Origin: Bacteroidales bacterium
Lineage (GTDB): Bacteria > Bacteroidota > Bacteroidia > Bacteroidales > 4484-276
Direction: 5' to 3'
NCBI GenBank assembly: GCA_014860585.1
Contig: JACZJL010000107.1
Coordinates: 1-64,000, forward strand
Length of the DNA stretch: 64,000 bases
In this document: piece after piece, positions 9,870-19,214 of the stretch
Position numbering within the stretch: the first letter of the stretch is position 1
Layout: every line of letters starts with the position of its first letter
Position numbers and translations under genes: made by a program
Notes under the pieces: model-generated
The model's input: the letters and a program-made list of their open reading frames with translations, nothing else
Told to the model about the DNA's origin: nothing
Database searches by the model: none

Positions 9870-9877
9870 TACATTTG
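9870..9877 (+). promoter_or_regulatory. Bacteroidota -7 box upstream of first TetR gene
   Basis: TACATTTG matches TAnnTTTG exactly, 31 bp before the ATG at 9909. No perfect TTTG -33 element is seen at the usual spacing, so the call rests on the -7 match and position. Confidence 0.45.
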
Positions 9878-9908
9878 TAAAAATTAATTATCCTGTAAAT
9901 CGTTAATT

Positions 9909-10529
9909 ATGGACGACCGATTAAAAGCTTTTCTCTCGAAAATCCGGATGCTGGCCGTTGAAGAAGGAATCGAAAACCTTTCAGTTCAGGCCATTTGTGA
10001 TAAACTTTCAATCTGCAAGGATGAACTTTTCAGTATGATCAGGGACGAAGAAGATCTCGCATCGAAAGTGCTCGAATATGAGCGTGATAGTTTCAAAGCC
10101 ATATTTGATGAGTACAACTTTGAAGGGATGAATGCCATTGATATCCTGATGATCGTCAGCCGTGAAATTGCAAGCCGGTATTACGATGTCACTCCGGCAA
10201 TTTCCCGATCACTCAAACAGCGGTTCCCCGAAATTTACCAGGATCATTTTCAAAAACGGGTTGACTATATTTTCGGTAAAATCCAAATCAACCTTCAGAA
10301 GGGAATCAGTCAGGGGATTTACCGAACAGACCTGAGCATAGAACTGGTTGCCCGTCTTTACCTCAGCAGACTGATCGACATCCATAACGAAGATATTTTC
10401 CCCTCTAAACAATTCAGTTTTCACACCCTTTTTGAAGTGATGTTTGAGAATTTCGTCCGCAGTGTGGCAACTCCCGAAGGACTTAAGTATTTTGAAAAAA
10501 GGATGAAGAGAGTGGATTGGCGTCGTTAG
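9909..10529 (+). CDS. TetR/AcrR-like regulator with weak HTH
   Basis: 206 residues with a TetR-type layout: a short N-terminal DNA-binding region and an all-helical ligand domain. The HTH region ('LSVQAICDKLSICKDELFSMI') fits the TetR pattern but lacks the usual 'S.....Y.YF' sequence of the recognition helix. The C-terminal half is paralogous to the next gene: both end 'FE(V/I)MFEN.(V/I)R...(T/N)PEGL(K/E)YFE(K/Q)R'. It lies 138 bp upstream of the second TetR gene on the same strand. A role in controlling the following efflux operon, perhaps as a heteromeric partner, is an inference. Confidence 0.72.
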   Translation: MDDRLKAFLSKIRMLAVEEGIENLSVQAICDKLSICKDELFSMIRDEEDLASKVLEYERDSFKAIFDEYNFEGMNAIDILMIVSREIASRYYDVTPAISRSLKQRFPEIYQDHFQKRVDYIFGKIQINLQKGISQGIYRTDLSIELVARLYLSRLIDIHNEDIFPSKQFSFHTLFEVMFENFVRSVATPEGLKYFEKRMKRVDWRR

Positions 10530-10667
10530 AACTTTAACATCTTCTTACACCATCAAATTTCTGTAAACACCGCCCGTTTAAAGTAGTTTCTTTGCAAAAA
10601 CTTTGGAAACGAATTTTATTAAAAACGTTTCCTGGGTCATTTTGTAAAAATTCAACATCATAAAGCA

Positions 10668-11309
10668 TTGGAAAATACTGAGAAAGCGGAAAGGATAAAA
10701 AGAATTGTTGCCAAAAGTGTGAATCTTTTCAAGACTTATGGCATCCGTAGCGTTTCGATGGACGATATTGCCAGGGAACTGGGTATGTCGAAAAAAACAT
10801 TGTATGAGCATTTCGACAACAAAGCTGAATTGTTATCCACAGCATTGGAGGTTGTACTTCAGGAATTTACACTTTGGTATGATGATTTGAAAGAGCAGAA
10901 TCTTAATGCTATTGACGAGTTGCTCAGTATCAGTAAAAGGGTGAATGATGAATATGCCAAATTTTCGCCGTCCAACATTTTCGACCTGAAGAAGTACTAC
11001 CCTGATGTGATTAAAGAACACATCAACAACGAAAAACAAATCACCTATACAGTGCTGGTCGAAAACCTCCGCAAAGGTATAACAGGAAATATTTACCGCA
11101 ATGACCTTGATGTTGATCTGATCGCAGGACTATACGTGCAGAAGATCGCAGTCTTACATTCCGGAGAATTCTGGAGCGATGCCAATGTGACTTTCGAAAA
11201 AATTTTTGAGATCATGTTTGAAAATCACATCAGGGGAATAGTTAATCCGGAAGGATTGGAATATTTTGAACAACGTAAATCACAATTAATTTTTAAAAAC
11301 TTACAATGA
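10668..11309 (+). CDS. TetR/AcrR family transcriptional regulator of efflux operon
   Basis: 213 residues. A canonical TetR_N domain covers about residues 8-55: 'IVAKSVNLFKTYGIRSVSM', 'DDIARELGMSKKTLYEHF', 'NKAELL'. The reading frame has no usable ATG before the HTH and an upstream in-frame run without ATG, so the start must be the TTG at 10668. The stop codon overlaps the TolC gene start (ATGA at 11306-11309), which indicates translational coupling and a local regulator of the efflux genes. The ligand-binding domain is homologous to that of the preceding gene. Confidence 0.87.
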   Translation: MENTEKAERIKRIVAKSVNLFKTYGIRSVSMDDIARELGMSKKTLYEHFDNKAELLSTALEVVLQEFTLWYDDLKEQNLNAIDELLSISKRVNDEYAKFSPSNIFDLKKYYPDVIKEHINNEKQITYTVLVENLRKGITGNIYRNDLDVDLIAGLYVQKIAVLHSGEFWSDANVTFEKIFEIMFENHIRGIVNPEGLEYFEQRKSQLIFKNLQ

Positions 11310-12658
11310 AAAATCTGTTGAGTTTTCTTTTTTCCGCTGTTGTTATATTGTTCAACAGCCTCACAGCGCAGGAAATCGCATCAAATGACTCGGTAATGCG
11401 TATCTCGTTGGAAGATGCGAAAAAGTTTGCATTCGACAATAATTACGACATCATCAATGCGATGAAAGAAATCGATATAGCTCGTGAAAAAGTGAAGGAA
11501 ACGGCTGCTATTGGTTTACCACAAGTCAGTGGGTCGATTGCTTATAATGATTTTATCAACATTCCGACGCAACTCATCCCGGGTGAATTCTTTGGCGAGG
11601 AAGCAGGAACATTTATACCGGTAAAATTTGGAACGAAATACAATATGAGTCTTTCTGCCACGGCGAGCCAGCTGATTTTCAGCGGGGAGTACATTATCGG
11701 GTTGCAAGCCATGCGGGCTATTGTGGACTTGTCGCAAAAACAACACGAAAAAGCACTTATAGAATTGGTGCAAAATGTTTCACAATCCTATTACCTGGTG
11801 CTGATTGCCGAGCGAAACAAGCTAATTGTTGATTCTCTCCTCGAGTCGCTAACCGAAATCAGGGATGCCAATGTGGCGCTTTACGAAAATGGGTTTGCTG
11901 AAGATATTGATGTTGATCAGGTTAACCTGCTTATTTCTGATCTGAATGCCACGCTGATGAATATCCAAAACAATCTTTCCGTGTCGAAAAACATGCTTAA
12001 ATTCCAGATGGGTCTCAAACTTGAAAATGAAATTGAACTCACCGATAATCTTGATGACCTGCTTGGAAAGGTTGACCAGGAAGTACTCGTGCAGTCAGGA
12101 TTTGATTATCGTCGAAACATCGACTACCGTATTCTCCAAAACCAACAAGAATTGACCAATCTCAATCTTAAACGATATAAATCGCTTTACCTTCCAAGGC
12201 TTTATGCTTTTGTAAATTATGCCGAAAACGCACAGCGCAACGAATGGAACTTTATGGACATGACGCAGCAATGGTACACAACCACTATATTCGGAGTGCA
12301 AATGGACATTCCGATTTTTGAAAGTGGCAACCGCTCAGCAAAAATTAACCAGGTTAAAATACAACTTGACCAGCTTGAAGTAACTGACAACAAATTACAG
12401 GCAGGTCTGAATATTCAATACAGCACTGTAAGGAACAACTTCATCAATGCATGGAAAGTGATGAAAAATAAGGAACAGGGATTGGAACTTTCACAAAAAA
12501 TTTACGACCGCACACGACTGAAAGTTCTTGAGGGAGTCACCTCCTCTATCGAATTGCAGCAAATCTACACGCAGTTCCTCAATTCAGAACGCGATTACGT
12601 AATGGCTGTGCTCGACCTGTTAAATAACAAACTTGAGCTGGAAAGATTAAATAATTAA
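11306..12658 (+). CDS. TolC-family outer membrane efflux protein
   Basis: 450 residues with signal peptide MKNLLSFLFSAVVILFNSL. Two long helical OEP-type repeats with heptad-rich segments are visible ('ARE KVKETAAIGLPQVSGSIAYN' region and 'SRTAKIN.VKIQLDQL'-like second half), with alternating strands as in TolC. It forms the outer-membrane and periplasmic duct of a tripartite pump. It overlaps the TetR gene by 4 bp and is followed after 16 bp by the adaptor gene, so the unit is regulator-OMF-MFP-RND. Substrate unknown. Confidence 0.92.
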   Translation: MKNLLSFLFSAVVILFNSLTAQEIASNDSVMRISLEDAKKFAFDNNYDIINAMKEIDIAREKVKETAAIGLPQVSGSIAYNDFINIPTQLIPGEFFGEEAGTFIPVKFGTKYNMSLSATASQLIFSGEYIIGLQAMRAIVDLSQKQHEKALIELVQNVSQSYYLVLIAERNKLIVDSLLESLTEIRDANVALYENGFAEDIDVDQVNLLISDLNATLMNIQNNLSVSKNMLKFQMGLKLENEIELTDNLDDLLGKVDQEVLVQSGFDYRRNIDYRILQNQQELTNLNLKRYKSLYLPRLYAFVNYAENAQRNEWNFMDMTQQWYTTTIFGVQMDIPIFESGNRSAKINQVKIQLDQLEVTDNKLQAGLNIQYSTVRNNFINAWKVMKNKEQGLELSQKIYDRTRLKVLEGVTSSIELQQIYTQFLNSERDYVMAVLDLLNNKLELERLNN

Positions 12659-12674
12659 CATAAAAGTGATCCCA

Positions 12675-13835
12675 ATGAACTTTAAAATCCTATTCAGGAA
12701 TGAAATTAAATCCGCATTTCTGATTCTGTTTTCGGTTTTAATTATTGCCGGATGTTCAGCAAAAACTGATGACTCATCCCAACTTCAGAAACTTATAAGT
12801 GAGCGTAACAGCTTAGATAACCAAATTAAAGAAATCGAACAGCGCATGGCTGTAAGTGGAGACAAAACCGGAAAAACAGATCATGTGCCATCGGTTAATG
12901 CTCTGGTGTTAAAGCCTGAGCTTTTTAGCTATTTTGTAAAAGTAAGAGGGAAAGTTGAGTCGGACAACAACATTTTTGTTCCAGCACAGCGTCCTAACCT
13001 CGTCAGCCGAATCCTGGTTAAAGAAGGCGATTACGTCAACAGTGGACAACTGATGGCCGAGCTGGACAATGAAAGTATTCTGCAGTCGGTCAAAGAACTT
13101 GAGAACGCCCTTGAACTGGCTCAGACACTTTACGAACGCCAGAAGAATCTTTGGGAAAAGAAGATTGGCACCGAAATTCAGTACCTACAGGCAAAGACCC
13201 AGGTTGAGGATTTACAGATCAAACTTAAAAATGTAAATACTGAATTGGAGAAAACCAGGATATACTCACCAATCGACGGGGTTGTTGATCACATAGCGAT
13301 TAAGGAGGGTGAAGCAGCTATTCCAAATGTCGGGGCGATCAGGGTTGCCAATTTTTCCTCACTTAAGGTTAGGGCAAAATTAGCAGAAAATATGATAGGC
13401 CAGGTTAAACGGGGCGATAGGGCGACTGTTGAATTCCCAATTACCGGCCTCAGTCTTGATGCAAAAATTACGGCCATTTCAAATGTAATAGACCCTCAAA
13501 ACAGAACTTTCGACATCGAATTGTTACTGCCGGATGACAAGAAAATTAACCCCAACATGCTGGTTATCGTAACCATCAAAACATATGAAAACACTGAAGC
13601 CATAATTGTTCCTGTGAACGCCCTGCAAAAATCAGATGACGAAATTTTTGTTTTTATTGCATCGAAAAAGAACGACCAATGGATTGCTGAATTAAGAAAA
13701 GTGACCACGGGTTTATTTTACAATAATCAAATCGAAATCACCTCAGGTCTTGCAAGCGATGATGTAGTCATTACTTTCGGATTGAACAATGTAACCCTTG
13801 GAGAGCCTGTTGATCTGATATTTTCAGCACTTTGA
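12675..13835 (+). CDS. RND efflux periplasmic adaptor (membrane fusion) lipoprotein
   Basis: 386 residues from the ATG at 12675; a GTG three codons upstream (12666) is less likely. The N-terminus carries a lipobox (IIAG-C, Cys about residue 25), followed by a coiled-coil 'KLISERNSLDNQIKEIEQRM'. A split biotinyl-lipoyl domain follows ('VPAQRPNLVSRILVKEGDYV' and 'TRIYSPIDGVVDHIAIKEG') around a helical hairpin, then beta-barrel and membrane-proximal domains ('AIIVPVNALQ'). It links the RND pump to the TolC-like channel. The extra coiled-coil between the lipid anchor and the first lipoyl half is longer than in AcrA-type adaptors. Confidence 0.93.
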   Translation: MNFKILFRNEIKSAFLILFSVLIIAGCSAKTDDSSQLQKLISERNSLDNQIKEIEQRMAVSGDKTGKTDHVPSVNALVLKPELFSYFVKVRGKVESDNNIFVPAQRPNLVSRILVKEGDYVNSGQLMAELDNESILQSVKELENALELAQTLYERQKNLWEKKIGTEIQYLQAKTQVEDLQIKLKNVNTELEKTRIYSPIDGVVDHIAIKEGEAAIPNVGAIRVANFSSLKVRAKLAENMIGQVKRGDRATVEFPITGLSLDAKITAISNVIDPQNRTFDIELLLPDDKKINPNMLVIVTIKTYENTEAIIVPVNALQKSDDEIFVFIASKKNDQWIAELRKVTTGLFYNNQIEITSGLASDDVVITFGLNNVTLGEPVDLIFSAL

Positions 13836-13883
13836 CAACTCAGCATCAACCTGAATACTACGATTTAAAACACGAAAAACCTG

Positions 13884-16800
13884 ATGAATACAGAAAAAGA
13901 ATTTAGCCTGACCAATATAGCGGTAAAGAATCGCACTACAGTATATATTTTTACCATTATCCTTATTATTGCAGGCATTGTAGCGTATCAATCCACACCA
14001 AAGGAGAAATTTCCCGAGGTCACTTTCCCTTTTTTTTCCATAGCAACAATTTATGTCGGTACATCACCCGAAGACATGGAAAACCTGGTGACCTATCAGT
14101 TGGAAAAAGAGTTGAAAGGCTTGAAAGGTGTGAAAAACATCAGTTCCAACTCAATACAGGATTTTTCACTTATCTTCCTTGAGTTTGACACCAATATTGA
14201 TGATAATCGCGCCATGCAGGATGTTAAAGATGCTGTGGACAAGGCAAAAACCAACCTCCCCCCCGAACTGGCGCAGGTGCCGAACCAAATGCCGGAAGTA
14301 ACCCGAATTGATCTTTCCGAAATCCCAATTCTCAACATCAATCTTTCGGGTGAACTGGGTTTGGTAAAAATGAAGGAATATGCCGAAAGTCTTCAGGATC
14401 GTATCGAAAGTCTTCAGGAGGTTACAAGGGTTGATATTGTCGGGGCGCTCGATCGCGAAATACAGGTAAATGTAGACTTGTACAAAATGCAGGCTGCCGG
14501 CATTACCTTCGACCATATAACCAATGCCATCCGCCTGGAAAATATGACCATTACTGCCGGCATGTACAAGATGGGAACGATGGAACGCAACATGCGTGTT
14601 GTTGGAGAATTTACCGACCCTGACCAACTGAACTATCTGCTCCTGAAAGAGGGTGTTTATCTTCGTGATATCGCTGAAATTCGGGATGATTTCCGTGACA
14701 GAGAAAGCTACTCACGGATGGACGGAAAAGATGTAGTGACGCTGAATGTGATCAAAAAATCGGGTGAAAATCTTATCGTTGCAATTGATAAAATTAAGGA
14801 GATCATAGCCGACTTTGAAGAGAACACCCCGGGAAATTTTGAGATCAAAGCCACCGGCGATCAAAGTACCATGACCCGAAATAACGTGAGTGATTTATTC
14901 AACACAATTATACTTGGTTTTTTGATTGTAACCCTGGTGTTGATGTTTTTCATGGGTATCGACAACGCGTTGTTTGTAGCAGTAGCGATCCCGCTCTCGA
15001 TGGTCATCGCATTCATTTTTATTCCCCTGATTGGTTTTACCATGAATATGGTGGTGCTCATGGCGTTCATCCTGGTGTTGGGTATTGTGGTTGACAACTC
15101 CATTGTGATTGTGGAAAACATCTACAGAATTTTTATGACCACACCCAACCTGAACATAATGGACGCTACCCGACGTTCTGTTGGCGAAGTGGCCCTTCCC
15201 GTTTTTACAGGAACTTTAACTACCATCATGCCATTTGTACCCCTGGCATTTTGGCCGGGTCTTATCGGAAATTTTATGGTCTACATCCCTGTTACCTTGA
15301 TCATTACCTTGTTGGCTTCAATGCTTGTAGCCTATGTAATGAATCCTGTTTTCGCAGTATCCTTTATGAAATACCGTGGGGAAAAAGCGCACGAACGTAA
15401 ACTCTACCGCAAAGAATCCATTTTCCTCATTTCAATAACCGTTATTGCCGTAATTCTTTATGTTGTTGGAATATTCTGGGCTGGTAATCTACTTGCATTC
15501 CTCGTCATTATCTGGTTGTTCACAAAGTTTGTGATCTTTTATTTTGTCGAAAAATTCCAGCAACGTGTTATTCCAGTGATCATGAATGCCTATAAAAGTA
15601 CTTTGTCTTTTTTACTTAAAGGGATCCATCCATACCTCATTATAGGATTAACAGTTTTTCTTTTCTTTTTTACTTTCTATATGCTGGGCGTAAGAACACC
15701 ACGTGTAGTTTTTTTCCCCGAGGGAGAGCCAAACAATATTTTTATTTACATTTCAATGCCTTCAGGAACTGATATTGAGGTAACAAACCGGGTAACTCAG
15801 CAGGCTGAAGACTCAGTGTTTGCAATTCTTGGCTATAACAACACTGACGTTGAGTCGGTGATTACCAACGTGGCTATTAATGCCGGACAAAATATCTTTG
15901 AGCGGAGTACCCAGGCTCGATTGGCAAAGATTGCCATCAATTTTCAGGAATACAAATACCGAACTGGAAAAAGTACAACAAAATACCTCGAAGAAATGCG
16001 GCAGAGAATTGTGGGGATTCCTGGAGCAAAAATCATCGTGGATCGCGAGCAGTCAGGTCCACCTACCGGGAAAGCCATCAATCTTGAGATCAGGGGGCAA
16101 TCTGACCGTCCTTACCGCGAGTTGATCGCATTGTCAGAAAGCACGCGGTTGTTTATTGATTCATTAAATATCCATGGCATTGAAGATTTGCGTTCGGATG
16201 TTGAAATGGATAAACCTGAAATCGTTGTAAAAATTGACAGGATAAAAGCCAATCAGCTTGGAATAAGCACAGTTCATATTGGATCAATGCTGCGAACCGC
16301 CCTTGCTGGAACCACGGCTTCAAAGTACCGCGAAGGTGAAGACGAGTATCCTATTAATGTCCGGTTGGATAAGCAATATCGAGATCACCTTGATCAATTG
16401 TTATCAATTACCGCAGTTCTGCCTGGCGGACAAGATGGCTCTATGCGTGAAATTCCTCTATCTTCTGTGGCTGAAATCGAATACCAGAATTCTTATGGTG
16501 GTGTAATCCACCAGCAGTACCGTCCAACAGTAACCATTTCTTCGAATGTACTGACCGGCTACAATGCCAACGAGATCGTTCAACAGTTGCGCACAGCGCT
16601 CAACTCCTTCGATCTTCCCGATGGATACGAAATCACTTTCACAGGTGAACAGGAAGACCAGGCGGAGGCATCCAGCTTTCTTACTATTGCTTTTCTCATC
16701 GCAATATCAGTGGTATTTTTAATTTTGGTTTCCCAGTTTAATTCCCTCTCAAAACCGGTAATCATTATGTTACAGGTGCTTTTCAGTATGATCGGAATAT

Positions 16801-17252
16801 TTCTGTTGACAATCATTTTCGGCATGAGTATCTCGGTGATCATGACAGGGATGGGCCTTGTTGCAGTGATTGGGATTGTAGTGAAAAACGCCATTATCCT
16901 GATCGACTACATTGATATCCTGATCAATCGTGGTTATAAATTCAAAGATGCTGTAGTCATCGGAAGTGCAACACGTCTTACACCGGTAATCCTGACAGCT
17001 TTTTCTACCATCTTCGGGTTGCTGCCGCTGGCCATTGGGATGAACATCAATTTTTACACGATTTTCACAGAACTGAACCCACACATTTATTTCGGCGGCG
17101 ACAGTGCATCATTCTGGAATCCACTGGCCTGGACCATTATTTTCGGATTGTCGTTTGCCACTTTCCTTACACTTGTAGTTATTCCCGCCATGTATTATTT
17201 AATTTACCGTAAAAGACACACTGAACCAATTGCCGTGCAAAGCGTTGATTGA
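13884..17252 (+). CDS. RND efflux transporter permease (HAE type)
   Basis: 1122 residues, somewhat longer than the usual ~1040. Proton-driven inner-membrane exporter. TM4 carries 'GIVVDNSIVIVENI' (D404, N405 at the positions of the AcrB Asp pair) and TM10 carries 'GIVVKNAIILIDYI' (K1001). Porter-domain loops such as 'GTSPEDMENLVTYQLEKEL' are normal. The extra length is mainly an insertion at about residues 500-580 between TM6 and TM7, which contains two added hydrophobic segments. A second difference is a longer loop before TM12 ('HIYFGGDSASFWNPLAW'). It is the core of the operon with the genes at 11306 and 12675. Substrate not predictable. Confidence 0.93.
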   Translation: MNTEKEFSLTNIAVKNRTTVYIFTIILIIAGIVAYQSTPKEKFPEVTFPFFSIATIYVGTSPEDMENLVTYQLEKELKGLKGVKNISSNSIQDFSLIFLEFDTNIDDNRAMQDVKDAVDKAKTNLPPELAQVPNQMPEVTRIDLSEIPILNINLSGELGLVKMKEYAESLQDRIESLQEVTRVDIVGALDREIQVNVDLYKMQAAGITFDHITNAIRLENMTITAGMYKMGTMERNMRVVGEFTDPDQLNYLLLKEGVYLRDIAEIRDDFRDRESYSRMDGKDVVTLNVIKKSGENLIVAIDKIKEIIADFEENTPGNFEIKATGDQSTMTRNNVSDLFNTIILGFLIVTLVLMFFMGIDNALFVAVAIPLSMVIAFIFIPLIGFTMNMVVLMAFILVLGIVVDNSIVIVENIYRIFMTTPNLNIMDATRRSVGEVALPVFTGTLTTIMPFVPLAFWPGLIGNFMVYIPVTLIITLLASMLVAYVMNPVFAVSFMKYRGEKAHERKLYRKESIFLISITVIAVILYVVGIFWAGNLLAFLVIIWLFTKFVIFYFVEKFQQRVIPVIMNAYKSTLSFLLKGIHPYLIIGLTVFLFFFTFYMLGVRTPRVVFFPEGEPNNIFIYISMPSGTDIEVTNRVTQQAEDSVFAILGYNNTDVESVITNVAINAGQNIFERSTQARLAKIAINFQEYKYRTGKSTTKYLEEMRQRIVGIPGAKIIVDREQSGPPTGKAINLEIRGQSDRPYRELIALSESTRLFIDSLNIHGIEDLRSDVEMDKPEIVVKIDRIKANQLGISTVHIGSMLRTALAGTTASKYREGEDEYPINVRLDKQYRDHLDQLLSITAVLPGGQDGSMREIPLSSVAEIEYQNSYGGVIHQQYRPTVTISSNVLTGYNANEIVQQLRTALNSFDLPDGYEITFTGEQEDQAEASSFLTIAFLIAISVVFLILVSQFNSLSKPVIIMLQVLFSMIGIFLLTIIFGMSISVIMTGMGLVAVIGIVVKNAIILIDYIDILINRGYKFKDAVVIGSATRLTPVILTAFSTIFGLLPLAIGMNINFYTIFTELNPHIYFGGDSASFWNPLAWTIIFGLSFATFLTLVVIPAMYYLIYRKRHTEPIAVQSVD

Positions 17253-17270
17253 AGCAAAGTCCATGTTAAA

Positions 17271-17978
17271 ATGACCAAAAACTTTTTATTGCTGCCAGTT
17301 GTCCTGATGATCATAAACGCCTGTAATCAGCCTGCCGAAGGTCCTGATCAGGTTTTACCCAAAGACAGGATGGATTCCATCAGCTACATCATAGGTTATG
17401 ATTATGGTAAGGGCATTCGTGAGCAGGAAATCAAAGCAAATCCTTTTTTGGTTTATAAAGGGATCTATGATGCGCTGAATAAGGAACAAGGTCTTTTTGA
17501 TGATTCGTTGCAAAGCAGGCTTATAGCAGAGTTCAACCAGGAGTTGGAAGTTAAGGATGCTGAACGATTCAACGAAATGTTGGCTAAAAATAAGCAGGAC
17601 GGAGAAAAATTCCTTGAAGAAAACAGCAAAAAAGCGGATGTTTTTGTTTTACCTAGCGGACTTCAATACAAAGTCATGAAATTAGGTTCCGGGGATTATC
17701 CTTCGGTTGCGGACAGCATTACCATTCATTACCGTGCAATGTACCTTGACCGGACTACTTTCGACATGTCTTACGATGGCGGACCGGTGGATATCCGGAT
17801 CAATCATCTGGTAAAAGGGCTGACTGAAGGTATCCGGTTGATGCAGCCCGGCGCCATTTTCGAGTTTTATATTCCATCCCAACTTGCTTACGGCGACCGC
17901 AATTACCTTGACCTTGTGCCCGCCGGTTCAACAGTCATTTATACCATCGAATTAATTGCCATTCATAATAAAAAATAA
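17271..17978 (+). CDS. FKBP-type peptidyl-prolyl isomerase lipoprotein
   Basis: 235 residues. The signal sequence ends in a lipobox (INA-C at about residue 18), so the protein is lipid-anchored in the periplasm. An FKBP_N dimerisation region (about 30-130, starting 'DSISYIIGYDYGKGI') precedes one FKBP domain (about 135-233) with 'GLQYKVMKLGSG', 'ITIHYRAMYLDRTTFDMS' and 'LVKGLTEGIRLMQPGA', ending 'PAGSTVIYTIELIAI'. It catalyses cis-trans prolyl isomerisation and helps fold exported proteins. It sits 18 bp after the RND gene and 12 bp before the dehydrogenase, likely on the same transcript. Confidence 0.93.
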   Translation: MTKNFLLLPVVLMIINACNQPAEGPDQVLPKDRMDSISYIIGYDYGKGIREQEIKANPFLVYKGIYDALNKEQGLFDDSLQSRLIAEFNQELEVKDAERFNEMLAKNKQDGEKFLEENSKKADVFVLPSGLQYKVMKLGSGDYPSVADSITIHYRAMYLDRTTFDMSYDGGPVDIRINHLVKGLTEGIRLMQPGAIFEFYIPSQLAYGDRNYLDLVPAGSTVIYTIELIAIHNKK

Positions 17979-17990
17979 AACCAAAAAATC

Positions 17991-19148
17991 ATGAACAACT
18001 TCACCTATTACAATCCTACAAAAATCATTTTTGGGGAAAATACCATCGCTAAAATTACTACAGAAATTCCGCATCATGCCAGGATTTTAATTACTTATGG
18101 CGGCGGTTCGATCAAGCAAAATGGTATTCATAAACAGGTAGTTAGTGCCCTTAAAGGATTTACCTTCTTTGAGTTTGGCGGGATTGAACCCAACCCACAA
18201 TACAGCACGCTGATGAAAGCTGTTGAAATGTGCCGCAAAGAAAAAATTGACTTCCTGCTTCCCGTTGGAGGGGGGTCGGTACTGGATGGAACAAAGTTCA
18301 TTGCAGCAGCTGCATCATTTGAAGGGGAACCATGGGATATTCTTGAGAAAGGAGCTAAAGTCGAATCAGTAATCCCCTTCGGCGCGATTCTCACATTACC
18401 GGCTACCGGCTCCGAAATGAATGCATTTGCTGTGATTTCAAGGAAGGAGATCGGAAAAAAACTGGCTTTTGGTGTCCCTCCGCTTACTAATCCAAGATTT
18501 TCAGTACTCGATCCCAACTTCACCCGTTCACTTTCACGTCGTCAGCGCGGTAATGGTGTGGTTGACGCGTTTGTACACGTTACCGAACAATACCTCACTT
18601 ATCCGCAAAACGCTCCGTTACAGGACCGTTATGCCGAATCGGTGCTGAAAACACTTATCGAACAGGGTCCTGCTTACCTGAATCATCCGGAAGACATGGA
18701 AACCGCATCGAATGTGATGTGGAGCGCTACCATGGCGCTCAATGGACTGCTCTCCTGTGGAGTGATACCCGATTGGGCAACCCACAGTATTGGCCATGAA
18801 CTAACAGCCCTCCATGGCATTGACCACGCCCGAACTCTTGCCATTGTATGGCCGGGTATGATGCGCGTGATGATGCCCGAGAAAAAAGTAAAACTGTTGC
18901 AATTTGCCGAAAGAGTCTGGAATATTACCGAAGGTAGCGACGCTAATCGCATCGGAAATGCTATTTCAGCAACCGAAGCATTTTTCAACAGTCTCGACGT
19001 CCCAACGAAATTATCCGATTATCAGCTTGATAAAACGGTTGTTGAAAAAGTGATTGAAAATCTTACCGCCAACGGCTTTACTGCATTGGGTGAAAAGAAG
19101 CTTGTCACCCCCGAAAAGGTTAGAGAAATTTTAATTGGAAGGTTGTAG
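17991..19148 (+). CDS. Iron-containing alcohol dehydrogenase (YqhD/BdhA-like)
   Basis: 385 residues, full length for group III metal-dependent alcohol dehydrogenases, which reduce aldehydes with NAD(P)H. Marks are the nucleotide-binding 'LPVGGGSVLDGTKFIA', 'LPATGSEMN', and the metal ligands in 'GVVDAFVHVTEQYL' (about 189-202) and 'GHELTALHGIDHARTLAIVW' (about 267-286). The closest type by motif is the YqhD/butanol dehydrogenase group, often active on reactive aldehydes. Its position directly behind the efflux and FKBP genes (12-bp gap) suggests co-transcription; a detoxification link is possible but unproven. Confidence 0.92.
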   Translation: MNNFTYYNPTKIIFGENTIAKITTEIPHHARILITYGGGSIKQNGIHKQVVSALKGFTFFEFGGIEPNPQYSTLMKAVEMCRKEKIDFLLPVGGGSVLDGTKFIAAAASFEGEPWDILEKGAKVESVIPFGAILTLPATGSEMNAFAVISRKEIGKKLAFGVPPLTNPRFSVLDPNFTRSLSRRQRGNGVVDAFVHVTEQYLTYPQNAPLQDRYAESVLKTLIEQGPAYLNHPEDMETASNVMWSATMALNGLLSCGVIPDWATHSIGHELTALHGIDHARTLAIVWPGMMRVMMPEKKVKLLQFAERVWNITEGSDANRIGNAISATEAFFNSLDVPTKLSDYQLDKTVVEKVIENLTANGFTALGEKKLVTPEKVREILIGRL

Positions 19149-19214
19149 TTTAATTTAAGATCAGGCATTTTACTTATTTTGCAAAATGAAACCAGCGCTT
19201 AAATTTACGGCCTG

